Source of the DNA: Lunularia cruciata
Taxonomy: Eukaryota; Streptophyta; Marchantiopsida; Lunulariales; Lunulariaceae
NCBI GenBank assembly: GCA_948567375.1
Contig: OX419760.1
Coordinates: forward strand, 61,748,911-61,812,910
Direction: 5' to 3'
DNA length: 64,000 nucleotides
Shown here piece after piece: positions 46,201 through 56,359 of the stretch (position 1 is its first letter; every line of letters begins with the position of its first letter). Under the pieces are notes generated by a model. It had not been told where the DNA came from and did no database searches. It was given only the letters and a program-made list of their open reading frames with translations. The position numbers and the translations under genes were made by a program.

Positions 46201-48853
46201 AGAGAAGGAGGAAGCTTGAGTCTTGCAAGCTAGGAGAAAGATAATCCTATAAATGCTCAAAAACTAGTCTTGAAGGACCACCTACCAAGAAACATGGAGA
46301 TTTGAGTAGAGCATGGGTGGAGAAGGACTCTATAAGCTCATCTTAGTGGTAATCATGGACAAAAGAAGGAAGGTCATATGTGGCTAATATGGAGATCCTA
46401 TAAAGCAAAGCAAGTATCAATGCAAAAGAGTGTTGGTCTAGAGAGCAAGAGTGCTTGGGCTGCTTGCCAATACTCTCCTACTGTCCTAACATGTATAAAT
46501 GACATAAATTACATTTCTCTAGAGGTGGAGCATGAGCTTGTGGGACTTGATGATCTGTTTTACTATTGCTTGTGCTCAAATGGTGTACTCTTCTTGTAAA
46601 GTAGGGCAATCTCCTCAAAAAATTGATGAATCCAAGAGAAACTCTTGTGATGTTTGGATGCACCTCCATGAGAAAGAAGAAGCAAATTCCATTAAGGGAA
46701 GAGAGCTAGTAGGGTCCAAGTTGAGACATCTCTCTTGATCATCTACCAAGATGACACGTAGGAGTATCAAAAGCATAGAGCTCACAAGATAGCAATGAGA
46801 CATTGGGATCCTAGTGTACATGCAAGGATAGAGTAGGCCTAGAAGTAGAGCCTAAAGGGATCTCAAGGAGTGTAACAAAGTATAAGATTGTGGTGGGGGC
46901 TTATAGTGAGAAGGTAGATGTATGAAGAGGATCTAGGTGAAGTGGCCTCTACTCTTATCCATAAGCATCTACCTTGCTCTTGATGTTATGCCAAGCTACC
47001 CCCACCCATGAGCAATCAGGACAAGATTGCATATGTCACTAGTGAGGTGGGATGTAAGGAGGTGCTAAGGGTATTGACGGAGGGATGGTAGTCAATGGTA
47101 GTGGGGAGGATTAGAATGAGTGTGGATGGTGGTGGATCTAGGAAGCAAGGAGAAGAGGTTGTGGGATGAGAGGGAGGCCTAATTTATTTGAGGTGAAAGC
47201 CTCAAGGACGGTTCTGAGGGCAGCTGTGTTGAAAGACCTGACTGACCCCTACTGTTAATAACAGCTCACGCTTTTTTAATGATCTTCTTTACGGTTATGC
47301 CGGTGATGATAAATAATGGGTGGAGGATCCTCCAAAGGAGAATTAGCCAAAGGAAGATCTTCTATAAGAGAATATGCCAAAGTAGGTTCCTCATTAGGAG
47401 ACAACAGAGGAAGTGATAAAGGAAGAGAAGCATATCTATCAAGGAGAACGTAGGCCCTTATGGGACTGCACTAGAATAGTTGGCACCAAGATCTATGTCC
47501 TAGATGCACATAAGAAGGGGGTGCTAGATGAAGAGTGTCATTTATGGTAGTTCTTCTAACTACCCATGCCAAAGAACAAAACGGAAGCATCATGAATAGA
47601 CTACTAAAGAATCTCCCAACTCCTAAGAGATATAATCTAATGCATGACTATCCAAAACTTGTACATCAAAAACCAATACTAGCAAACCAAAGCCCAAAAG
47701 ATGTACAGACTAGAGAACAAACAACGCATATGAACAAAATTGGAAGAAAATTAAAAACTGAAAAAACTAAGCAAGAAATGGAGGAAGTGAGCATATTTGC
47801 TATTGAAGAAAAATCTCTACTCCACAAGCTCTATCTCATTTGGTACAAGAACATCTTATACAATAAATTGTTGATAAAAGAACCTTTTGGTACAAGATTT
47901 TTTGGTGCAAGAACACTTTGGTACAAGAACCCAATCTCACCAAATCCCTTATTTTTCTCCCATAAAAGTTTTCCCCGGCTTGATTGCTACTCTAATTGCA
48001 ATCAAAGTATTGTTATTGGATCAAGAGTACTCACATCATACAAAAAGACATGAGAAAAGAACCCTCTATTGCCTTAGTGAAAAAAGTTTTCCATTACACT
48101 CAAAACACCTACAAACCTCTAATCTCAAATTTTTGTTTGCCCATGAGAACCCAAATTTACCAAAATTGAGTACCTAATTGCTTCTTGAGTTTCCTTATGT
48201 CTCCATCGCTATCTCAAATAATGCTATAACTCACTCCACTAGAGACCTTCTAATTATTGCCAACCCATGCTCTAAGCTATTGTTATAAGTTCATTGTCCA
48301 CTATCTAGTTTCCATGTCTTGCCAATTCTTGACACTCAAGATTTCTTGCTGATTTTTCCACACCTACTAATATCTCAAGTTGGCTTTTATCTCAATTTCT
48401 CACATACCTCCATTTCCCACATACCTTTATCATTTCTCACAAGCTCAATTTTCCACTCACACATTTTCTCACATGCTTGATTCATTCATCAAGAAGAACT
48501 CTAATTAACTCCCATTAGCACCATCATGTTCTTGTCACCAACAAATCCAAGGTCATGTACACCCAATTGGTCTCCAAAAGTCCTCTTCTACCTACAAGAC
48601 AACAAATACCTCCTACTTTTAAAGTTGCTATGGATATGTAGCCTGGATTTGTGGTGGCCTTTACTTACGTTATGCAAGAGGTTGACATGAGCAGCTTGGT
48701 TCTTAGATTTGCAGGGGAATGTGCATTCTTTGGCTGAATAACAAAAATGCTCTTGCAATGAAATCAATGCCAATAGAGTGTTTGTTGGGAGTCTTACAAC
48801 GTGCTAAAATGAAGCAAGGAATGTGCCTGAAAATAAGTACATATATATTCTTA
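46201..48853. other. Unassigned remainder of the interrupting DNA
   Basis: Probably the 5' part of the minus-strand reverse transcriptase element plus other decayed repeats. The plus-strand frame 47535-48053 (172 codons) is Lys- and Asn-rich with a repeated (W/T)YKN/GTRFFGA-like word and no family, so I do not call it a gene. 48180-48540 is pyrimidine-rich with repeated TCTCACA words. Confidence 0.35.
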
Positions 48854-49150
48854 TATTCTTACCTAGATAAAGAAGAATATAACATTATCAACATTTTAGA
48901 AAGAAAATTCCCAATTTTTCTAAGAGTTTTGTACCTTGCCAATACCCGAAATAAGCAATTCCAATTTATGGAATTGATAGTTCAAAGAATCTCTCCTTGC
49001 TTGCTCAGATCTGAAACCCTCTTCTTTCTCCTCCAAACTTGAGAGCTATAAATGGAGGTTTCTAGAGCTGCTTCTTGGATTATCTCAAGGACAGCAAGTC
49101 AAATTAAAATTGAGTTGTACAATCAGCTGCAAGTTATCACTAAGGACATA
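48854..49150 (-). pseudogene. Broken duplicate of the bHLH gene, exon 2 part
   Basis: Aligns with 29490-29800 of the intact locus in the same orientation, including the exon 2 end and its donor (GTACCTTGCxAATAC on the plus strand). It takes up exactly where the 40.5-42.0 kb copy stops, so the two pieces were one duplicate later split by about 6.85 kb. The word TATTC stands at both sides of the break (41994-41998 and 48854-48858), a possible 5-bp target duplication. Substitutions are numerous and the exon is not usable. Confidence 0.8.
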
Positions 49151-50600
49151 TTGAAGGTGTTTTTTGACAAGTCAAGAGTATACCCTTTATTTGAGAATGA
49201 ACTTTCTCCCAAGTGCAAATTTCTTTTGATATACAAGTATTTCTTTTTGGTTTCATATGTGGTGTCATTAAAGCTCAATCAATACCTATGCCAATCAATA
49301 GTGACATGTGTATTACATACCTATAGCCTTGTCTTATACAAGTCACAAAATAATATTATTTAACCAATATGATACTCTACTAATTGTGGTTAATACATGC
49401 AAAAGTAGACCTAAAGGCCTTTGCTTGGTCTGGCATACAAAGCATAGGATACAAGGAGTAGGTTTAAACTTACATAATCCTAGTGGTGGGTAGTAGCTTA
49501 CGTCATAACATTCACTCCTAATCTAAAGTCAATAAGAACCAAATTTATAATACATCCAAAAAAATTCACTTCAATTTTTGGTGATCCAAGGTCCTCTCAT
49601 TCAATTTCATAAATTTCTAGGTGTTTTTATTTTATTTTGTTCACTTGCCTTGAAGCTAGAAAACTTGCTGCTTCTTATAAACTTGTTATCTTCCCAAAGT
49701 TGTTTGAATGTTACACTTGCTTGGTTTAAAGCAAAGTCAACCACAATATCATAATGTGGAAAGGCAAAAAGCTTCTAACCCATCTTTCTCTTCTTGTCAG
49801 ATGGCTTCTTTAAATTTTTAGATGGCAAATTTTTTAAAAGGAGAGTTTCTTCTTCCCTTTCTTTCAAATTTTGTTTTTACTTCTCTTTAATATTAGATGA
49901 TTCTCTTCTAAGGATGGTTACTTGTACCAATTCCTTAAGAGGTGGATTGGAACCAAGGTAGGAAGTTTCATTCCCTAGTTCTTTGCAGTAAGGTTCCTAC
50001 CTCTTCCTTGATATATGTAGGAAAAGGTTTGGCAAAAGGCATTTATAATTTGGTTTTTGCAAATTCTTCTTGTTTAGATCCTCTTAAAGTCTTGTGTTTG
50101 ATCTTTGCCTTTGCCATTTCCAATAGTTTATGTTCTTTCCTAAAAAGGATCTCCTTTCTCCGTATTCTTTGTAATTTGGAATCCAAATGTGAGCAATCAA
50201 AGGTAAATTTTTTTTTAGATTTCCTACATGACCTATTTTCTACCCATTAAATATCTAAATCTGGACAACCTCCTTCATCATATAGGCACATAGCTTCCAA
50301 GTCCAATTCTTCCAATGTTACAAAGTGCACATTGGTATCTACCTTGGTAGAAGACTTGATACAAATCTCACTAGTGCCTTTGGAGTTGGTGGTTATGGAT
50401 AATTAGCCATAATGTGTATATAAATTTGCAATTAGAACACAAAGGGGTGAAATCTATTTGCTTCGGTTTAGATCAACTTCAGGATAGTGTCTAAGAGCTC
50501 CAAAGTTATAATAAGCTCTAGGGAGATTATTTCCTGGTAGGTATTATCCTTCTCGATGGCTCATTCTTGGCATGTTCTCAATTAATGTACCTTGGAATAT
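49151..50600. other. Decayed repeat DNA, no gene recognised
   Basis: 49500-50300 is pyrimidine-rich on the plus strand, meaning purine-rich and Lys/Glu-coding on the minus strand, like the other retroelement remnants here, but with many stops. The plus-strand frame 49942-50250 (102 codons) is judged chance. Confidence 0.35.
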
Positions 50601-51343
50601 TGTAATACTCCAAGGATTGGACAACTGAAGAGAAACACACCATGAGAAACACACACTTTCACACTCAAACTCCGATGCCCCTGTCGTGCGTATATACATC
50701 GCTACACAACATACATCGCTGTCAACATCATACACTATAGAAGCACAACTCACACATAAGTCATACATAGACTCTAAAGTGCCACAATAATCAGATTGCT
50801 TAACACTTTCAACTCAACTCAACTCAGATCAGTACTTGATCTGTCACTCTATAAACTGCCAACAATTGGGCACTGATTACAGTCAAGCCACACCCACTCA
50901 AGCATAGAGAATCCAGGTGACACTCGCCGGCCTCTGTACACCATAGCCAAGAACTCGAAGGCTCAACATCAGAGAAGTGAGCTCTCTGGAGCTCACTTTG
51001 AAACTATACCCCCTGGACTCGAGCTAGCCCTGAAACCCTAACAGTCCCGCTGACAGCACACTCGATGGTGCAAACGGTGCAAAGTGACGATGGGCCCCAC
51101 CGTGAAGTCAATACCCCAAACACAAAATCTGACCATCGGAAAGTAGTCTCTGAGATACTACTGAAATAACTCTAACTACTATCACTGGAACTCCAGTGTC
51201 CGAGCATCTAGACGCGGAACTACAAATGGCGTGACAACTGTCGTGCGTATATACATTGCTACACAACATACATCGTTGTCAACATCATACACTATAGAAG
51301 CACAACTCACACATAAGTCATACATAGACTCTAAAGTGCCACA
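50601..51343 (-). repeat. 3' long terminal repeat
   Basis: Minus-strand ends are TGTGGCACTTT at 51343 and GGAGTATTACA at 50601, giving about 743 bp with TG...CA ends. The start is placed right after the purine tract. An alternative start, TGTCACGCC at 51236, would make a 636-bp repeat; I prefer the longer one because of the tract. A 108-bp block is present twice within it (50681-50788 and 51238-51345). Confidence 0.65.
50681..50788 (+). repeat. 108-bp block repeated inside the LTR, copy 1
   Basis: Starts CTGTCGTGCGTATATACATC and ends AAAGTGCCACAAT; nearly identical (about two differences) to 51238-51345. Confidence 0.9.
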
Positions 51344-51345
51344 AT
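51238..51345 (+). repeat. 108-bp block repeated inside the LTR, copy 2
   Basis: Second copy of the block at 50681-50788, located at the outer (element 5') end of the LTR next to the purine tract. Confidence 0.9.
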
Positions 51346-51353
51346 CGCCCCCC
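51346..51353 (-). other. Polypurine tract
   Basis: The minus strand reads TAGGGGGGCGAT directly before TGTGGCAC. A G-rich tract at this place primes plus-strand DNA synthesis in LTR retrotransposons, which supports the LTR boundary at 51343. Confidence 0.6.
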
Positions 51354-51512
51354 TAGCTGGCGGTTAGGTCCCTCTAACTCCAGATAGCCATCTACTCTAA
51401 GTATATGGTATACCCTCTAATGGGCAAAGATCAGGAGGCCGGGTGCTATGGAGCCCCATCATTAGTTGCCTGTCTGCAATCTATACCATATAAAGAATGA
51501 ACTAGCTATAGG

Positions 51513-51989
51513 TCAAGTACATCTAGGACATAACCACTGTCCTTGAGGAACCACCGTGAGGGGAGGAGTCATACATGCCATATGCCATCCTCTCAAACAA
51601 CTATCACACACTAACATAATAGCAGCTCCACCAGAAGAACCACATAACATACACCTCAAGCCTGCACGTACAAGTGCCAAGCTTGGGTCCATAGTACCAT
51701 CAATGTTTGGGAGGTGGCATGGCGCACAATTGCGCACATGATCCTTCCAAACAACACCATCACGTCCTTCTAACACAAGGACTCCAGATGGCAAAACCTC
51801 GCACACTCTCAAGATAGTGCGGCCGGTAGAAACATCAAGTGTTGTCGGTGCTGTCTGCTGTAGATATACATAGTCGCCTGGATGAAATCGACGGATCGAG
51901 GGTCTATAACCTCCTCCTCGAATGGTAGCATAGCGTAAAGTATCTCTATGCTGAGCAATCGCCAAGTTCTCAAAGGCCATCGGCATCAC
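51513..51989 (-). CDS. Integrase C-terminal region with terminal PHD finger
   Basis: This 158-codon frame continues the integrase in the same frame after one TAG at about 52002. Residues 36-43 (HPGDYVYL) match the barrel-like module that usually follows the integrase core. Residues 113-157 contain C-x2-C-x11-C-x2-C-x4-H-x2-C-x14-C-x2-C, a complete C4HC3 PHD finger with GWH and the WLCPRC ending, and the frame stops one residue later. In chromoviruses a chromodomain, which directs insertion to marked chromatin, lies at this end. By analogy the PHD finger may read histone H3 tails; that is inference. Confidence 0.85.
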   Translation of the reverse strand: MMPMAFENLAIAQHRDTLRYATIRGGGYRPSIRRFHPGDYVYLQQTAPTTLDVSTGRTILRVCEVLPSGVLVLEGRDGVVWKDHVRNCAPCHLPNIDGTMDPSLALVRAGLRCMLCGSSGGAAIMLVCDSCLRGWHMACMTPPLTVVPQGQWLCPRCT

Positions 51990-52001
51990 TCTCCAAAAGA
52001 T

Positions 52002-52643
52002 CTATGCCCGCTGAGAACATGCGCTCATCCATACATCGGGGTCATCCAAGTCCAAAACTACAGTAGCATCTCGACGAACGGCTGTAGGTAAATCTGGATC
52101 TCGTCCATAGAGTAGAAAGTATGGAGAGAAGGATGCTAAGGAGGCTTGCTGGCTGAACCGATAGCTCATGTCCAACCAAGGTAACTGGAGATCCCAATCT
52201 CCCAAGTGGCCTCTCTGCAAACCATACTTTTGCAATCCTCTCTTCACCGTTTGAACCACTCTCTCTGCTAAGCCATCTGCCTCAGGGTGATCTCGGGATG
52301 TAGTACGATGATCAATCAAAGCCTTGTCACACAAGACCTGAAACTCTCCCAAAAACTCTGTACCTTGATCAGTCAAAACCTCAGCTGGTGCACCAAAATG
52401 ACTAAGAACTCGATCCAGGAACGAGTAAGCTGTCCCTTCACTAGACTTGTTAGGAAGTGCCACCAACTCAATCCACTTGGAGAAGTGCTCCACCATCACC
52501 AAAACATACCGATGATGTCTCACAGTCAGCGGTAAAGGTCTGGCAAAGTCCAAACTCCAACGGTAACCCAATCCCATGATAGGTAATGGGTGTAACTGTG
52601 GCATAGGAGCATTGAATGATGCTCTAACTCGGTCGCAAACCAC
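52002..52643 (-). CDS. Integrase catalytic core
   Basis: A 213-residue open stretch begins within the zinc-binding region (CDRVRASF) and holds the retroviral-type core: Asp in SLDFARP (residue 32), Asp in LTDQGTEF (residue 92) and Glu in GLAERVV (residue 127), giving D-D-x34-E. All three catalytic acidic residues remain. The frame is closed by a TAG at about 52002 where other elements read on. It joins and cuts the element's ends to the host DNA in a working copy. Confidence 0.9.
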   Translation of the reverse strand: MVCDRVRASFNAPMPQLHPLPIMGLGYRWSLDFARPLPLTVRHHRYVLVMVEHFSKWIELVALPNKSSEGTAYSFLDRVLSHFGAPAEVLTDQGTEFLGEFQVLCDKALIDHRTTSRDHPEADGLAERVVQTVKRGLQKYGLQRGHLGDWDLQLPWLDMSYRFSQQASLASFSPYFLLYGRDPDLPTAVRRDATVVLDLDDPDVWMSACSQRA

Positions 52644-52661
52644 ACATCTGGCAACAAACTG

Positions 52662-53090
52662 CTATACCTCGGTCTGCATACCGCGCCACCAATAATGACT
52701 CTGGAGTAAGCTATATGTACGCTTTACTCCAAAATGTCCTAGCTCCTCATGAGCATGACGGACCAACTGTGGTCTCTGTGATGGAAGTGGTACTACTCGC
52801 ACTCTACCATCCTCCCATACACGCAAAAGGTGTCTACCCTCCAATCTGAACCGTCTGGCTTGCTGAAGAACACGGTCTCTCTCCTTGGCCCCAACTGTGC
52901 CACCCACAACACCAGTGCGAAGATAATCCATCACTAAGACATCATCATGAATGTCTCGCTGAACTGTACCAATATCTTCACTCTCTGCATCTGTGACCTC
53001 AATAACTCCTCCTATATGCGCTGAGAGAGATACCACCAAAGTCTCTACAAATATACACAAAAAGGCCGATGCATGCCAACCTGGCACCAT
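52662..53090 (-). CDS. RNase H-integrase spacer and integrase zinc-binding domain
   Basis: A 142-codon frame ends in HAHEELGHFGVKRTYSLLQ and a WW motif, the His pair and spacing of the integrase HHCC zinc-binding domain. The two Cys follow beyond the TAG near 52660 (ARCVVC). The stop is followed by CAG, and a Gln would suit both positions, so it looks like a CAG-to-TAG change. It shares its frame with the integrase core. Confidence 0.85.
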   Translation of the reverse strand: MVPGWHASAFLCIFVETLVVSLSAHIGGVIEVTDAESEDIGTVQRDIHDDVLVMDYLRTGVVGGTVGAKERDRVLQQARRFRLEGRHLLRVWEDGRVRVVPLPSQRPQLVRHAHEELGHFGVKRTYSLLQSHYWWRGMQTEV

Positions 53091-53139
53091 CTCCTCATCT
53101 GTCTCACCATGCCAACGTGCTCCGGTCTGATCCTGCTAG

Positions 53140-54508
53140 CTGGGACATGGGTTTCTACTCAACCCATCTGCATCACGGTTCACCACTCCAGGTCTGTGAA
53201 CAACCGTGAAATCATACTCTTGTAAAATCAAAGCCCATCGTGCAAGCTTCCCTGAAAGCTTGTTGGACTCCATCAACCACTTCAGTGGCTGATGAGAGTG
53301 AAGGGGTTACCAAATAGGTAACATTGGAAATGTGCTACTGCCCAAACTGCTGCCAAGCACTCTCCCTCATATGAACTATACTTCACCTCCGCTGAATTGT
53401 TGGAGCGACTAGCATAGGCCACCACAAACTCCTTCTCCTCATCATCATGCTGGGTGAGCACCGCTCCAAGCCCCAACATACTCCAATCAGTGTGAACCTG
53501 AAATGGTCGTCCCCTGATCGGTCTCCTCAAAATATGAGCAGATGTCAACCTCTCCTTGAGCTCTACAAAAGCTCTCTCCTGCTCATCTCCCCAACACCAC
53601 TCCTGTGTAAGCTTGGTTAGCTTTGTCAAGGCCTTGGCAATGGCACTAAATCCTCTAACATAGCGGCGATAGAAGTTTGCCAACCCAAGGAATGCTCGCA
53701 CTCTGCTCACATCCGTAGGCCGAGGAATACGTGCAATAACCTCCACCTTGGTCTGCTGGACACCAAGTCCTCCGGGGTAGATAGTGTGACCCAAATACTC
53801 AACCTGCTCGTGGAAGAACCTACACTTCCCAGGATGTAGTTTGAGTCCATGAGATCTCAACCTCTCAAACCCCTCTAACAATTGTCTCTCATGCTCCTCC
53901 ACAGTAGTGCTATAGACCAAAATGTCATCAATATAGCACCGAGCAAAATCCAATCCAGCTAGGATCCTATCCATGACCCTCTGGAACTCAGCAGGAGCGT
54001 TCTTTAACCCAAATGGTAAGAACCTCCACTGATATAACACATCCTTGCCGTGAGGATCAATAGCCCAAAATGTTGTCTTGGACTTATCCTCCTCTTTGAT
54101 CGGCAACTGATGATATCCCGCTCGAAGATCCAAAGTACTGAAGACCTTTGCATGCCCAATCGCATCAAAAATCTCCTCCGGTGTAGGCATGGCATACCGA
54201 TCAGCCCTGGTCTGTCGGTTGATAGGACGGTAATCTCCACACATCCGCCTATCTGTATAGTTGCCATGCATATCCTTCTTGGCTGGCATCACTGTTGCTG
54301 ATGCGTACTCTCCATGTGAAATCTCCACCAAACCAGCCTCAAAAAGGTCACTACTCCGGCTCTGAATCAATGTCTTCTCCATATCACTATATCGATAAGG
54401 ACGTCGGAAAACTGGTGTGTCGCTAGTCAGCTCAATCCGTATACCATGTCCCTTCAGAGCACCCAAATCCTTCATACTGAAGGCAAAACAACTCGTGTGA
54501 CTCCTCAA
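53140..54508 (-). CDS. Reverse transcriptase and RNase H
   Basis: The open frame 54508-53282 (408 codons) contains the reverse transcriptase blocks FSTLDLRAGYHQLPI, FLPFGLKNAPAEFQ and YIDDILVYS (the catalytic YIDD at residues 192-195), followed by thumb sequence FLGLANFYRRYVRGFS and RNase H (VHTDWSMLGLGAVLTQ, YSSYEGECLAAVWA). The frame breaks at 53282 inside the RNase H end; a small deletion removed part of a normally conserved TDHQPLKWL-like motif, and the rest (QPLKWLMESNK to DADGLSRN) continues in another frame to about 53150. The start codon given is only the first ATG; in the element the frame reads through from upstream. Confidence 0.9.
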
Positions 54509-54899
54509 GAACCTCCAAACCCTCCGTCTTTCCTCTCCAGTAAGCTTGGGTCCAAGATCTGGCTCCCAAGTATCCTCTGTAACTGTAGTAGGAGTGGAAG
54601 ACGTACTGACTGGCTGCTACACTAGGCCCTTGGGAGCAATAGTGTCATGCTCCCGACCACTAGAGGTCCCAACCTCTATGTGAAAAACTCCCTCCACTCT
54701 GGCTGCAAGCTCCACACGTCCTCTGGCTGCATCCCATGTGGACCAAGGGTGTAATCCAAGTAGCCCACGCTCACCTGGATGGACTCCAAGTAGACCACTC
54801 TCCCTAGTAGCTACTGGATGTGTCCCAAGAATACCATGTCCACTCGGTCCATCGCCCCCAGCATGTGCCTGAATCATCTCGATAGGCACAGGGCTCAGC
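54509..54899 (-). CDS. Pre-reverse-transcriptase linker with small repeats
   Basis: In frame with the reverse transcriptase, interrupted by a TAG at 54617-54619 that is followed by CAG. The upstream part (frame from 54949) contains GILGTHP, GLLGVHP and GLLGLHP, a threefold seven-residue repeat; the downstream part (LTGEERRRVWRFLRSH) is the usual lead-in of gypsy reverse transcriptase. Protease motifs are absent. The frame runs out of the 5' LTR remnant, so the deletion joined LTR and pol. Confidence 0.6.
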
Positions 54900-55085
54900 T
54901 GACGGCACACTCGACGGTGCAAACGGTGCAAAGTGACGATGGGCCCCACCGTGAAGTCAATACTCCAAACACAAAATCTGACCGTCGGAAAGTAGTCTCT
55001 GAGATACTACTAAAATAACTCTAACTACTATCACTGGAACTCCAGTGTCCGAGCATCTAGACGCGGAACTACAAATGGCGTGACA
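54900..55085 (-). repeat. Remnant of the 5' long terminal repeat
   Basis: 186 bp nearly identical to 51051-51236 in the 3' LTR (a handful of substitutions). It covers only a middle section of the LTR: both the TGTGGCAC outer end and the inner end are missing. Confidence 0.9.
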
Positions 55086-56250
55086 CCCTAAAGGAGCACC
55101 TTCTCTTTATTATATAGGCAAAGCGGATCTCCTCCAATGAAGCTCCACCATAGGATTAGGTACAAAGATAGGTGACATGTCAGCAAGCTCCACCCTTGGA
55201 TTACTTACTTGGATGGGTGACATGTTGGTCCTGGTCCTATCTGGTTGGTCAAACAAGCTTTGACCAGAGGGAATCTTTTAGGGCATCTTCTTGTAGGAAT
55301 CTTAGAATCACGTGGGTGAGGTACCGTTGGAAAGCTCTCAACGAGACAAAGAAGGGGGAGGTAAGGCCAGGCTTTACTCCATAGGAGAGGGGGGAATTGC
55401 ACATTTTCAAGGCCTAATTCATCCGTTTAGGCCTCCAAAATTGCCTTCAAAGATTTCAGTCCTATTTTGGTTCCAACTCTATTAGTAGAAGTCCCCTTTT
55501 GGTGATACCTATTTCTGATCTATTCAGTCCATCCTGTGTTACATCCTTCCAGATGTTACCAACCCAATTCTCACCTTCAAATCATATGTCTAGCTATTGG
55601 TTCTAAGGTTTTCAAATCTATTTTGGTTTTTTGCACTATTAATATAAGTACCATTTAAGTGATACTTCTATATGATCTATTTTGACCATCATGTATAACA
55701 TCATTCCAGATGTTACCAAACCATATTTCACATCTAGATCATATGGCTAGCTCTTGGTATTACTAATATGGACTTTGGGCCTTGGAATGTGATTGGGAAT
55801 TTCTTGAACAACAAAACTAGGCTCCTTTTCCTCTACATAATAATCTTGAGTTCACACAAAGGAACTTAGTCCATCTATATAATAAGGTATGTAGGCCTAT
55901 TAAACAAGCACTTTGTTAGCATGTCTTGGTTTACCATGTAGTACCATGAATTTCCAATAGAAAGAATTTTTGATGATTTTGAATAGTTTTGGTGTTTACA
56001 AGAAGTTAGATTGTTTGGGCAACCATATTGAATAACAAGTTTATTAAGATGTTATATCATCCATTCTCAAAGAAGATTTCTCACTATCTCCTACCTTATA
56101 TGATTCATTTCCATGCAAGCATGTGGCTATTGATAGAACTGTAGAAGGAGGAATTCCCATGGCACTACCTTGATGAAGGTTACCTTGAACTTAATTGGGT
56201 TGGGTGACCGCTATAAGGAAAGTTGGGTTGGGTGACTGTTATTTGAGATT
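55086..56250. other. Spacer, no gene recognised
   Basis: Short frames only. Blocks around 55460-55560 and 55600-55735 resemble each other (TATTTTGGTT, TAGTAGAAGTCCC/TATAAGTACC, ATCATATGTCTAGCT/ATCATATGGCTAGCT), indicating an old duplication of about 150 bp. Confidence 0.4.
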
Positions 56251-56359
56251 TTCATATGAGAAAATCAGATGCATATCTCAAATAGGAAGAGGAATCAAAG
56301 AAGGAGATGAGAGAAACCAAAAGAGGAATTGTTTGGTATAGTAGAAGGACAACTTGATG

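Larger units (their letters stand above)
50601..55085 (-). mobile_element. Ty3/gypsy retrotransposon, 5'-deleted and decayed
   Basis: The minus strand holds, in order: a remnant of the 5' LTR (55085-54900), a pre-RT frame (54899-54509), reverse transcriptase and RNase H (54508 to about 53145), integrase (53090-52002), a C-terminal extension ending in a PHD finger (to 51513), a purine tract (about 51353-51346) and a full 3' LTR. The order RT-RNaseH-integrase identifies Ty3/gypsy. Gag, protease, primer-binding site and most of the 5' LTR are missing: the 5' LTR remnant runs straight into pol. Inactivating changes in pol are four in-frame TAG codons and one frameshift. No target duplication is visible (AATAT at the left edge, CCCTA at the right). 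The element is clearly more GC-rich than its surroundings. Confidence 0.9.

Noticed and set aside
47535-48053. 172-codon plus-strand frame
   Set aside because: AT-rich, low-complexity Lys/Asn composition, repeated words, no family, and located within decayed repeat DNA.
52287-52535. 82-codon plus-strand frame across the integrase
   Set aside because: Shadow of the integrase core on the minus strand.
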